64,000 bases of DNA from Pseudolabrys sp. (GTDB lineage Bacteria; Pseudomonadota; Alphaproteobacteria; Rhizobiales; Xanthobacteraceae), in NCBI GenBank assembly GCA_029980465.1, contig JARYIJ010000001.1:248001-312000 (forward strand), written 5' to 3'. Below, in pieces: positions 21,803 through 33,474 of the stretch; within the stretch, counting starts at the first letter, position 1; each line of letters opens with the position of its first letter. The translations under genes and the position numbers were made by a program. Under the pieces are notes generated by a model. The model worked only from the letters and a program-made list of their open reading frames with translations. It did not search any database and was not told the DNA's origin.

Positions 21803-23014
21803 CTATCGCACCTCTTCGCCGATAATGTCGCCGTGTGGCGACAGCATTTCGCCGCCAACGCGCTTTCCGACGACGTCCTTGACCCGGGATGCGATCCGCG
21901 GATCGCGTTGCATCAAGGTGTGCAGATCCTGGGCATCCAGCACCAGCAGGCTCGTTCGCGTCACCGCCCGGGCCGTCGCCGAGCGCCGCACCTTGCGCAG
22001 CACCGCCACCTCGCCGAAGAACTGGCCGACACCGAGCCGTATCCGGTCCTTCCCGAGTGCTATCTCAACCTCGCCTCCCGCAATGAAATACATCGAACGG
22101 GCCGGTTCACCCTGGCGCACGATGATCTCTCCGGGCTCTGCCAGCTGGGCACGCAGAAGCTGCATGATATTCGCGATTTCGGCCGCGTCGAGCTCTGCAA
22201 AGAGTGGCACGCGTGCAATCATCGACCAGGTGACGATAAAATCGCGACGATGAATCCGCTCGGCAAAAGCCGTTGCGATGATGCCAACCGGCAAGGCGAT
22301 CATAATCAGGCCGAGAAAGATCGTCGCAGTTGCAATCACCTTGCCGGCGACGGTGATCGGCACCACGTCGCCATAGCCGATCGTCCCGAGCGTGACGATC
22401 GCCCACCACAATGCATCGGGGATCGTGCCAAACTTGTCCGATTGCACACCGCCCTCAACGGAATACATCAAGGCGGCCGCGATCAATGCAACGCCGATAA
22501 GAATGACGAAGCAGCCGAACAGCGCCCGTCGTTCCTGGTAGAGGACATCGAGCAGCGAGCGCATCGCGGTCGAGTAGCGCGCGACCTTCAGAAAACGCAC
22601 GACACGGAAAACCAGAATGACACGCAACGGCCCGGAGACGAACAACGCCAGCCAAAACGGCAGCACGGCTACGAGGTCGACAATTCCAGAGAGACTGAGC
22701 GCATAGGCAGCCCGGGCGCGCAGCGCCGACATTTGGAGATACGGCGCGTGCTCGACAGCGCTCCAGAGCCGGAGCGCATACTCGGCTGTAAAAATGACGA
22801 GCGAAACGCATTCGATCAGATCGAACCAGACCGCGTAACGCGTTTCATAGGCCGGCACGGACTCCAGCGCGACCGCGACCAGATTGACGACGATCAGGCC
22901 CACCAACGCGTGATCGATCCAATAGCTGATACGGTCAGCCAGCGAACCTCCCTCGAGAATTTCGTAGGTCCGCCGCCGCCATCGCCGAATCGCCGTTTGT
23001 CGTTCGCGCGCCAT
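21803..23014 (-). CDS. Cyclic-nucleotide-gated potassium channel, MlotiK1-like
   Basis: A 403-residue six-helix K+ channel with a C-terminal cyclic-nucleotide-binding domain. S4 carries spaced arginines (LRVILVFRVVRFLKVARYSTAMR read over residues ~130-155). The selectivity filter is TLGTIGYGD followed by S6 IATATIFLGLIMIALPVGII. The binding domain (residues ~270-390) has the phosphate cassette FFGEVAVLRKVRRSATARAV with the family Gly-Glu and Arg. It resembles the Mesorhizobium MloK1 channel, opened by cAMP. The upstream-most gene of a channel-antiporter-GNAT set on this strand, with a 69-base gap to the antiporter. The start ATG at 23014 has no strong alternative. Confidence 0.9.
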   Translation of the reverse strand: MARERQTAIRRWRRRTYEILEGGSLADRISYWIDHALVGLIVVNLVAVALESVPAYETRYAVWFDLIECVSLVIFTAEYALRLWSAVEHAPYLQMSALRARAAYALSLSGIVDLVAVLPFWLALFVSGPLRVILVFRVVRFLKVARYSTAMRSLLDVLYQERRALFGCFVILIGVALIAAALMYSVEGGVQSDKFGTIPDALWWAIVTLGTIGYGDVVPITVAGKVIATATIFLGLIMIALPVGIIATAFAERIHRRDFIVTWSMIARVPLFAELDAAEIANIMQLLRAQLAEPGEIIVRQGEPARSMYFIAGGEVEIALGKDRIRLGVGQFFGEVAVLRKVRRSATARAVTRTSLLVLDAQDLHTLMQRDPRIASRVKDVVGKRVGGEMLSPHGDIIGEEVR

Positions 23015-23067
23015 CGGGTGCTATCCGTTCTGATAGCCGGCGCATCGCGCGGTCGCCTTGCGCTCGG

Positions 23068-25737
<2,670 letters not shown>

Positions 25738-25962
25738 GATACGTTTCTTGGCACGCTACTGCCCGCCCCCACGCCCGCCATGACGCCGACTGGGGCTAAA
25801 TCCCCGCCGAACCTGATATTTCTTGGGCTTCTATGTAGCGACGGGGGCTGGGTAAGTCCAGAAAGGGCCGCAGCCGGACCCCGCGCCGCGAGCGTCACCG
25901 GTTGTTCCGGCTCGATACCGGCACCCTGAAGAGGACCGCTGTCGTCCACCCCAAACGCACAT

Positions 25963-26015
25963 CGCCCCCGTCCTCGGTGGCGGCCGCTTTACGCAGCCGG
26001 GTGCCGACGGGGGCG
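25963..26015. other. Inverted repeat in the recA-alaS spacer
   Basis: CGCCCCCGTC (25963-25972) is a perfect match to GACGGGGGCG (26006-26015). The spacer from 25738 to 26055 otherwise shows no gene. The stem might end the recA message; no T run follows on the minus strand. Confidence 0.4.
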
Positions 26016-26055
26016 ATACGCGCGACTTGGGTAATCGACTTGGGTAATGCTCGAA

Positions 26056-26232
26056 CTAGTCGGCCGTTTCGATCGGGCTGGGTCCGTGACAGACCACGCG
26101 GCGGCGATCGGTCCAGCTTCCGCCGAGCAGGTCGCGTGCGTCCTGCTCGGTTCCGTCCGACACAGTGACGACGTCCCGGCTTTCTCCGGTGATCGTATCC
26201 TTGAGAAAGAAGCGCTGACGCCGCCCGTTCAC
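26056..26232 (-). CDS. Small hypothetical protein directly after recA
   Basis: A 58-residue open frame with a GTG start 3 bases after the recA stop. It reads with normal amino-acid content and codon use: an N-terminal basic stretch ([20 protein letters not shown]), [16 protein letters not shown], then [15 protein letters not shown]. It has no membrane segment. Tight spacing suggests translational coupling with recA and therefore SOS induction. I do not recognise the family; it could be a conserved small protein or a fortuitous frame. Confidence 0.45.
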   Translation of the reverse strand: MNGRRQRFFLKDTITGESRDVVTVSDGTEQDARDLLGGSWTDRRRVVCHGPSPIETAD

Positions 26233-26235
26233 CGG

Positions 26236-27324
<1,089 letters not shown>

Positions 27325-27424
27325 GTAGCGCTCCTTATGGCGGGATTCGACGTTGCAACAAACCTCGGCGGGCCCCGGCCGGGCCGGAATCGACGACAAA
27401 GACAATGTACTCTATTTGTTCTAT

Positions 27425-27439
27425 GTTCGCAATATGTTC
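27425..27439 (-). promoter_or_regulatory. LexA (SOS) box of recA
   Basis: GTTC-gcaatat-GTTC on the plus strand (27425-27439) exactly matches the alphaproteobacterial LexA consensus GTTC-N7-GTTC, and a third GTTC lies three bases before (27418-27421). On the recA strand, TTGCGA inside the box, a 17-base spacer and TACATT make a plausible promoter overlapping it, so LexA would block polymerase directly. Confidence 0.8.
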
Positions 27440-27559
27440 TTTTTGGAGATATGGGTACTGGCCTGTTTTGACCTTAGTGGGCTGATTTGGATTTGGCAGC
27501 GGCTTCGTTTCAAAGCGCGCCAAAGGCTCGCTTCATCTAGTTCCTGTAACCGGCGGAAC

Positions 27560-27676
27560 TTAGGCGAACTGCGCGATCAGAATGGCGACGACCGCCAGAT
27601 AGCACAGGGCGGAAAAGATAATGCCGACATAGGCGCCGGCCTGCTCGGCGGCGGTCGGTTCATTGATCAGCGGCAT
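27560..27676 (-). CDS. Single-helix membrane peptide
   Basis: A 38-residue frame: a short soluble start (MPLINEPTAAEQAG) then one strongly hydrophobic helix (YVGIIFSALCYLAVVAILIA) and a two-residue tail. The start at 27676 is chosen over an upstream in-frame alternative. Several such tiny membrane peptides occur in this window. Function unknown; it may be a real small protein or chance. Confidence 0.45.
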   Translation of the reverse strand: MPLINEPTAAEQAGAYVGIIFSALCYLAVVAILIAQFA

Positions 27677-27901
27677 GGCAGGGCCCCGTTGCGGCTGGCG
27701 ACATCGTCCCGCCGATAAACCACGCCGGAGCGGCGAAGTCTCGTCAAAAAGCAAGGACAATTCGGCTTTTTTCGCACCGTTATCGCCGGGCACGGACCGC
27801 GAGCCGGCCGGCTTGATGCAAAAAAGTGATGGGACCGGCCCCGGTCCGCCCTGCTACATTGACGCCTGGTTCGGGCGACAATCGAATTGCGGATCATTGT
27901 C

Positions 27902-28072
27902 ATGCCGATGTCCGGTCCGACCAACGGCGTTGTTTGCAAGCGCTGCAAACAGCCGATCAAGCTCGATCACACCGACCGCCTCGCCGAGGAATTCTCGCTA
28001 GCCTGCCCGCATTGCGGCCACCGCACCTTCTACCGCGACAAGGAGATCAAGCCGCTCGGCGGGGAGAAGTGA
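27902..28072 (+). CDS. Small zinc-ribbon protein
   Basis: A 56-residue protein with two CxxC knuckles, VVCKRCKQPIKL and LACPHCGHRTFY, separated by about 22 residues, the layout of a single zinc ribbon. ATG 27902 is preferred to a TTG at 27887. A basic C-terminus follows. Such proteins often bind nucleic acid or act as rubredoxin-like adaptors, but nothing specific is visible. A membrane-protein gene follows 45 bases later on the same strand. Confidence 0.6.
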   Translation: MPMSGPTNGVVCKRCKQPIKLDHTDRLAEEFSLACPHCGHRTFYRDKEIKPLGGEK

Positions 28073-28117
28073 CGGCGCGCGGATGCGGCCGGCGCCGCGG
28101 CTCCGTATAATGGAGGC

Positions 28118-28711
28118 ATGACCGACCGGGCCACGACCGACCTGTTGCCGCTGGCGCGAGCCGCCTCGCCGATCCGCCCCGCCTATTTCGCCGCCGCGGC
28201 GGTGGCGCTCGGCGTGATGGTGATCGCGATCCTGTCGCCCAGCCTGTGGTTCCTCAACTGGCTGCACGTGATGAGCGGCACGCTGTGGACCGGCATCGAC
28301 CTGTTCATGGGCTTCGTGATCGGCCCGCTGATCCGCACCCTGCCCTTCGAGATGCGGCGGGCCTGGATCGCGGGCATCATCCCGCGCATGACGGTGCTGA
28401 TGCCGACCTTGTCGATCGTCACCTCGACCGCCGGCTGGTTCCTCGCCCAGCGGCTCGGCTTCCTCGATCTCGGCTACCCGGGCTTCTACTGGGTGATCGC
28501 GGCGCTCGCGATCATCACGGTGCTCACCGTGCAGGGCCTCGGCTACCTGTTGCCGACCAACCTGCGCATCTATTTCGAGATGCAGAAGCCGCAGCCGGAC
28601 GGCGAGAAGATCGGCCGCTGGATGCGCACCTATGTCAAGGCCACCGCCGTGCAGGGCTGCTTCCAGGTCGCCATCATCGTGGTGATGGCGCGCTTCGCCA
28701 CCGGGCTTTGA
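28118..28711 (+). CDS. Hypothetical integral membrane protein with about five helices
   Basis: A 197-residue inner-membrane protein. After a 20-residue polar start come hydrophobic helices at about 22-40, 45-75 (LNWLHVMSGTLWTGIDLFMGF), 88-110, 120-145 (FYWVIAALAIITVLTVQG) and 175-195. The His in WLHVMSGTLW and the tryptophans recall DUF2269/CopD-like heme or metal membrane proteins, but the match is loose. It may be co-transcribed with the zinc-ribbon gene upstream and is convergent with the radical SAM gene. Confidence 0.7.
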   Translation: MTDRATTDLLPLARAASPIRPAYFAAAAVALGVMVIAILSPSLWFLNWLHVMSGTLWTGIDLFMGFVIGPLIRTLPFEMRRAWIAGIIPRMTVLMPTLSIVTSTAGWFLAQRLGFLDLGYPGFYWVIAALAIITVLTVQGLGYLLPTNLRIYFEMQKPQPDGEKIGRWMRTYVKATAVQGCFQVAIIVVMARFATGL

Positions 28712-28726
28712 TCGCAGGCGATCTCT

Positions 28727-30523
28727 TCACCGGACGACGCTTTGGTCGCCGTGCGCCGTCAACTCGGCAATCTTCTTCACGTGCGCCACCGACTCCCGGG
28801 CGCCAGCCGTCTTCGTCAGAAGGTCGAGTTCAGTATCATCGCTCTCGCGCACGGGTGTCAGCGCCGTGTCGCGATAACCGCGGGCACGCGCGCCCTGCCC
28901 GATCGAGATTTTGAGGGCGAACAACCGCGCCATCATCGCCACGATCGCAAGGTGTTTGGCAACCGTCTCGCCTGCCAGCCGCGTCCAGAACAATAAGGCC
29001 CATTCCCTCGGCATGCTTGGCCGCCGCTCGGAGCGCCGCTTCATCCGCAGGATTCCGCTTTGCAGCGGATGGACGTGTTCCAGCTCGACTGTCGTGGCGA
29101 AATTGACCAGGATCTTGATCAAACTGTTGACCGGCAAGCCGCTGGCGACGGCGCGCCGCAGCAGCGTCTCCATATGTCCTGGCGTGTAATAAGCCGACCA
29201 CGCTTCGCGATAGATCGCCTCCCACTGTGCCTTCGTCATCAGCGGATGTGCGGCACAGACGTGCTCGACGTCGTAGCGGTTGAGGTCCGCCTCCATCGCG
29301 GCACCCTTTTTCCAGAGACTCTGATGGTCTTCGGACCCGGGCAGCGGCGTCAGGCAAAAGAATTCGATGACGTCGAGCGGCAGCTCTTTCTGGATGATGG
29401 CGATATCGCGCCGAATGGTTTCCGGCGTGTCCGACGGGAATCCGAGGATATAGCCGGCCAGCGTGATGATGCCCTGGGCCTTCCAGGCCAGAAGCATCCG
29501 CCTGTATTCGGTAATCTTGTTCTGCCGCTTCTTTGCGGCGGCGAGATTGTCCGGATTGATATTCTCGAGCCCGATGAAGACGCGCGTGACGCCGGCGCGT
29601 TTCGCTTTCTCGATGAAATTCGGAATTTTATGGCACAGCGTGTCGACCTGTATCATCAGGCCGAGGGGAATTTTATCGCGCTCCCGGAGCTCTATCAGGC
29701 GATCGAAGATCGCCTCCCACTCCCGGTTACGCGCAAAGTTGTCGTCCGTGATAAAAAACTTGTGGATGCCTTGCGCCCAGTTGAGGCGAACCAAGGCCTC
29801 CACGTCGTCCGGGCTGCGATAACGCGATTGCCGTCCCTGGACGTTGATGATGGTGCAAAACGAGCACTGATAGGGGCAACCGCGCCCCGCGTCGAAGCTT
29901 GAACTCAGGCCCAGCGTCCTTTCGACGTACTGCTTCGGCAGGAAAGGCGCCGGCGTCCCTTCCATGCCGGGCAAATCCTTCATGAAGTCATAGAGCGGCG
30001 CGAGCCTTCGCGCCGCGGCGTCGATCAAGACCTGGTCGAAGCGTCCCTCGGCCTCTCCCGCGAACATCGAGATCCCCATGTCGCGGCAAGCATCCAGGCC
30101 GACGGCATGCCCGTCCAGCATGGACAGACACCCCGAAACGTGAAAGCCGCCAATGATCACGGGAATATTCGCTGCCCGGAAGGGCCGCGCGATATCGAGC
30201 GCGCGTGGATATTGATTGGACTGAACGCCAACAAGCCCAACCAGCCCGAAGTTCGCATGGCGCTTCAACCGGTCGAGCAGCGCCTGAAAATCCACATAGG
30301 TATTCGTTTCGTCGATGACGGTAATGTCGATTTCGACATCGGCGCCCAGCACGCGACGGTTTGCGCAGTCAGCCGCGATCCCATAGACCGCCGCCAGTGA
30401 ATTTGACGGAATCATTGCCCGCCACCAACGGATGACGTACCCGTCATCGTCGTAGTGCGATGGCTTGATCAGAATGAGCTGGAAGCGCCGCGCTAGGTTC
30501 GCTTGAATGGCCAACTGAACCAC
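28727..30523 (-). CDS. B12-binding-domain radical SAM protein
   Basis: A 598-residue radical SAM enzyme. Residues about 15-175 form a cobalamin-binding-like Rossmann region (IIGGFHVSG, LDACRDMGISMFAGEAE). The core follows, with the cluster motif GCPYQCSFC (C-x3-C-x2-C) near residue 222, FFITDDNFARN, VFIGLENIN and GYILGFPSDTPETI. The C-terminal ~130 residues carry a hydrophobic and basic tail after PGHMETLLRRAV. Relatives include hopanoid- and bacteriochlorophyll-type methylases and MiaB-like enzymes, and the substrate here is not evident. It stands alone, convergent with the membrane-protein gene. Confidence 0.85.
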   Translation of the reverse strand: MVQLAIQANLARRFQLILIKPSHYDDDGYVIRWWRAMIPSNSLAAVYGIAADCANRRVLGADVEIDITVIDETNTYVDFQALLDRLKRHANFGLVGLVGVQSNQYPRALDIARPFRAANIPVIIGGFHVSGCLSMLDGHAVGLDACRDMGISMFAGEAEGRFDQVLIDAAARRLAPLYDFMKDLPGMEGTPAPFLPKQYVERTLGLSSSFDAGRGCPYQCSFCTIINVQGRQSRYRSPDDVEALVRLNWAQGIHKFFITDDNFARNREWEAIFDRLIELRERDKIPLGLMIQVDTLCHKIPNFIEKAKRAGVTRVFIGLENINPDNLAAAKKRQNKITEYRRMLLAWKAQGIITLAGYILGFPSDTPETIRRDIAIIQKELPLDVIEFFCLTPLPGSEDHQSLWKKGAAMEADLNRYDVEHVCAAHPLMTKAQWEAIYREAWSAYYTPGHMETLLRRAVASGLPVNSLIKILVNFATTVELEHVHPLQSGILRMKRRSERRPSMPREWALLFWTRLAGETVAKHLAIVAMMARLFALKISIGQGARARGYRDTALTPVRESDDTELDLLTKTAGARESVAHVKKIAELTAHGDQSVVR

Positions 30524-30571
30524 CTTTGCTCAAGGGCTCCTGCCGGGATCCATGTCAAGCGACACAACCCA

Positions 30572-30781
30572 TCAGGATCCGGCCGATCTTGACCTGGATC
30601 GCTTCGGCTTCGAGTCGACTTGCGCGGATTCGCGCGCAAGCCGTTCGGCGCGCAGCCGTTCCGTATTCCGGGCCAGACGCTCCGATCGGGCTTGATATTC
30701 CCTCATCGCGGCTTTTCCGTCAGCGGCTTGCCAGGCAAGGCGCGTCGCCCTGTCTTCGGGATTCGGCTTCTTCGTCATCAT
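30572..30781 (-). CDS. Small charged hypothetical protein
   Basis: A 69-residue, highly charged helical protein. It starts MTKKPNPEDRATRLAWQAAD, then GKAAMREYQARSERLARNTE and RLRAERLARES, and ends in a Ser/Arg/Lys tail. The P-E/D-DRA-x-LAWQ-x-A-x-G-x-x-A-x-x-EY pattern recurs in small conserved proteins of Bradyrhizobium relatives. No function known. The first of two consecutive ATGs is used. Confidence 0.6.
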   Translation of the reverse strand: MMTKKPNPEDRATRLAWQAADGKAAMREYQARSERLARNTERLRAERLARESAQVDSKPKRSRSRSAGS

Positions 30782-30909
30782 ACCTCATGTTGATCGATTG
30801 ACGAAAACAACACAAAGGCCCCGCGTCCGGCATGCAGACGCAGGGCACCAACCCAATAACCCCGCCAGTACATCCGTGGTCGAGGTAATCCGGCTGTCAG
30901 ATGGCGCGC

Positions 30910-31119
30910 TTACGCGGCGCGCAAGTTCTCGGCCGACGCCTTGCCGGTTTTCCGGTTGTCGACGACATCGAAGGCAATCTTTTGGCCTTCGTTCAGGTTC
31001 GACATTCCCGCACGTTCAACGGCGCTGATGTGAACGAACACATCCTTGCTGCCGTCATCCGGCTGAATGAAACCGAAACCCTTTTGGGTATTGAACCACT
31101 TCACGGTGCCTTGTGGCAT
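30910..31119 (-). CDS. Cold-shock domain protein (CspA family)
   Basis: A 69-residue OB-fold RNA/DNA chaperone. RNP1 is KGFGFI and RNP2 is VFVHIS, with the start [20 protein letters not shown]. The spacer upstream (31120-31394) holds no other gene, and a long leader is common for cold-shock genes. A second member of the family is at 46316-46519. Confidence 0.95.
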   Translation of the reverse strand: MPQGTVKWFNTQKGFGFIQPDDGSKDVFVHISAVERAGMSNLNEGQKIAFDVVDNRKTGKASAENLRAA

Positions 31120-31394
31120 AACTGGCCTTTTTCATAACGAAATTGAATTCACACTACCAAAGCAGTGCCATTTAGCTCGAATTAAGGAGAATTTCGTCAG
31201 TCAAGGCGCGCAAAGAAACGCGGCGAGGCCAAGTCATTCGGCCGAAAATCGATGGGCGTACATACGCTCTGTGCGATGAATTTGCAAGGTGCGGACGACA
31301 GCGATCGTCCTGCACCGGCGTTGCGGCCGTATCGTCGTTGCGTTACGGCGCGATTTCAATTGACTTGGGACGCGGATCATGTCCGCTTGCAGTC

Positions 31395-31751
31395 ATGGAC
31401 GCCGAACTCTCGCTGAGATGCCCCGTCGTCGCGGGCTGCGCCGTTCAAGACAGCTACGATGTGATCTACCGTGGCCACCAGGTCGGCCACATCATGCGCG
31501 ACACGGCGTCTTCGAACGGACAATGGTCGTGGGGCAATTCACGGATGCCCAACGAACTCGGCGATCACGGTCATGCGGCAACTTTCGAGGAAGCAAAGGC
31601 CGCTTTCCTCGCCGCATGGCTGAAGCCCGGTGATCCGCTCACGCGTTTTTACCGGTTGCGGGAAAGACTGGGTCGAGCACCGGACTCGGCAGCGATCAAG
31701 CCGCGGACCGGGTTGATTGCGTGGGACGAGCCCATCACGGCAAAGACATAG
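31395..31751 (+). CDS. Hypothetical protein
   Basis: A 118-residue soluble protein. YDVIYRGHQVGHIMRDTAS, GQWSWGNSRMP and ATFEEAKAAFLAAWLKPGD are motifs seen in small conserved proteins of Bradyrhizobium relatives, with no known function. The start at 31395 is preferred, because the frame upstream to 31338 lacks a ribosome site. It lies between a cold-shock gene and rpsU. Confidence 0.6.
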   Translation: MDAELSLRCPVVAGCAVQDSYDVIYRGHQVGHIMRDTASSNGQWSWGNSRMPNELGDHGHAATFEEAKAAFLAAWLKPGDPLTRFYRLRERLGRAPDSAAIKPRTGLIAWDEPITAKT

Positions 31752-31899
31752 TCCGCCACGCGACAGATGCCCCTCGCAAGCAAGGACGCGCAGGGGACGG
31801 CACCTCAGAACCGGACGGCGACGCCGATCTTCGGCTCGTTTTATTTCGAACTCGAATTCGTGGTTCGCTCGGACATGAGCCGGACCGATTAAGGAGAAA

Positions 31900-32175
31900 A
31901 TGAGAGTCTTTGTGCGCGACAACAATGTCGATCAGGCGCTTCGTGTTCTCAAAAAGAGGATGCAGCGAGAAGGAATCTTCCGCGAGCTCAAGAAGCGCCG
32001 CTTCTATGAAAAACCATCGGAACAGACCGCCCGCGAAAAAGGCGAAGCCGTCCGGCGTGCGCGCAAGATGGCCCGGAAGGCTGCAATCCGCGAAGGCATT
32101 ATTGCCCCACCGCGCAAGAAACTCGATGCGAACGGCAAGCCGATCGCCGCGCGCCGCCACACAACGAGGGCATAG
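31900..32175 (+). CDS. rpsU: 30S ribosomal protein S21
   Basis: S21 is a small basic protein of the 30S platform needed for initiation. The 91-residue protein starts [20 protein letters not shown] and goes on to [17 protein letters not shown] and a basic helix. The C-terminal extension (to ARRHTTRA) is of the alphaproteobacterial type. AAGGAG precedes the ATG. A small gene follows after 3 bases, so it is probably co-transcribed. Confidence 0.96.
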   Translation: MRVFVRDNNVDQALRVLKKRMQREGIFRELKKRRFYEKPSEQTAREKGEAVRRARKMARKAAIREGIIAPPRKKLDANGKPIAARRHTTRA

Positions 32176-32178
32176 CTC

Positions 32179-32400
32179 ATGCGTCTTTACATCTTCAGAT
32201 CACAGGAGACCGGTCTTCGCGCTTTTTCCGGCGATGCCGAAGGCAAGTCTTTGCCGAAGCAATTCGAACCCTGGGTATCCGACGGTGTCGTCGAGTCCGG
32301 ACGACAGCCGCCGCACAATCTTTCCCGGATGAAGATCGAGTCGGCGGTGAAGGTTGTCGGCTTCCAGCTCTGGCGCGTGCCAGGCGAAAAATCGAAATAA
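32179..32400 (+). CDS. Small hypothetical protein coupled to rpsU
   Basis: A 73-residue protein: MRLYIFRSQETGLRAFSGDA, then LPKQFEPWVSDGVVESGRQP and VKVVGFQLWRVPGE. It looks like a compact soluble domain. It starts 3 bases after the rpsU stop, so translation is probably coupled. Function not recognised. The spacer 32401-32557 shows nothing. Confidence 0.65.
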   Translation: MRLYIFRSQETGLRAFSGDAEGKSLPKQFEPWVSDGVVESGRQPPHNLSRMKIESAVKVVGFQLWRVPGEKSK

Positions 32401-32557
32401 TCAACGCTGCGCTACGAGCCAGCGAGATCCAAAGTTCGCGAGCCCGGTACATGGCCAATCAGGCCATGCTGCGGCAATGCCTGTCTCCCGATGCGCGCAG
32501 CCGGAAGATCGGCTGCCAGATGCGCACCTTCATCGAGGCGAGCGCCATGCAGAGCCG

Positions 32558-32662
32558 TTAAAGCAGCCCCAGCTTCCATGCCACGATCGGAACCACGATG
32601 ACGATTCCGATCACGATGCCCAGCAATTTCAGCTTCAAGGCGCGCTTTGCGTTGTCGTCCAT
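32558..32662 (-). CDS. Single-helix membrane peptide
   Basis: A 34-residue frame: MDDNAKRALKLKLLG, then a hydrophobic helix IVIGIVIVVPIVAWKLGLL. GGGAG lies close upstream of the start at 32662. Function unknown. Confidence 0.45.
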   Translation of the reverse strand: MDDNAKRALKLKLLGIVIGIVIVVPIVAWKLGLL

Positions 32663-32775
32663 CCGCTCCCGCCCGGTCGAGCACAGACTCTCGCTGTTCG
32701 GAAGGCGCGCCCGAAATAAAAGCGCCATTAAAAGCGCGCCGGACACTCAAGACTGACCAGACGGTCGCGATGCCG

Positions 32776-33474
32776 TCAGACGCCGAGATAGCGCTGCAGC
32801 AGGCCCGGCTGGGCCTTGAGCTCGGACGCCGGGCCTTCGTGCGCGATATGGCCGTTGTTGATGATGTAGACGCGCCGGGCCAGCGCCAAGGTCGCCGCCA
32901 GGTTCTGCTCGACCAGCACGATGGTCTGGCCGGATTCGGCCAGTTGCCGGCACGCCTTCATCAGGTCCTGCACGATGACGGGCGCGAGACCCTCGAACGG
33001 CTCGTCAAGCAGGATGATCTTGGGATCGCGAACGAGCGCGCGCGCGATGGCCAGCATCTGCTGCTCGCCGCCGGACAAATCGGTGCCGCGGCTGGTGCGC
33101 CGCTCCCTGAGCCGCGGAAACATCGCGTAGATGCGGTCGAGCGGCCATTTGTTGTCGGCGGTGAGCCCGGCAAGGATGATGTTTTCCTCGACGTTGAGGC
33201 TGCCGAAGATGCGGCGGTCCTCATGGACAAGCTGCATGCCGAGCCGCGCGATGCTGTGCGCCTTCTGTCCGGCGAGCTCGACGCCGTCGAGCTTGACGCT
33301 GCCGGCGCGGGGCGTGACGACGCCCATCAGGCTCTTGAGCGTCGTGCTCTTGCCGGCGCCGTTGCGGCCGAGCAGCGCCACCACTTCGTTCTTCTCGACG
33401 CGCAGTCCCACGTCGAACAGGATGTGGCTGTCGCCGTAATAGCTGTTGAGGCCGTTGACTTCGAGCAGGCTCAT
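32776..33474 (-). CDS. livF: Branched-chain amino-acid type ABC transporter, ATPase LivF
   Basis: A 232-residue ABC ATPase of the LivF subfamily. Walker A GRNGAGKST, signature LSGGEQQML, Walker B KIILLDEPFEGLAP and the H-loop region IVLVEQN are all visible. GIDSYYG is here GLNSYYGDSHILFDV, as usual for LivF. It starts inside the end of the livM-livG fusion gene with a 4-base ATGA overlap, so translation is coupled. It is the last gene of the transporter operon. Confidence 0.93.
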   Translation of the reverse strand: MSLLEVNGLNSYYGDSHILFDVGLRVEKNEVVALLGRNGAGKSTTLKSLMGVVTPRAGSVKLDGVELAGQKAHSIARLGMQLVHEDRRIFGSLNVEENIILAGLTADNKWPLDRIYAMFPRLRERRTSRGTDLSGGEQQMLAIARALVRDPKIILLDEPFEGLAPVIVQDLMKACRQLAESGQTIVLVEQNLAATLALARRVYIINNGHIAHEGPASELKAQPGLLQRYLGV

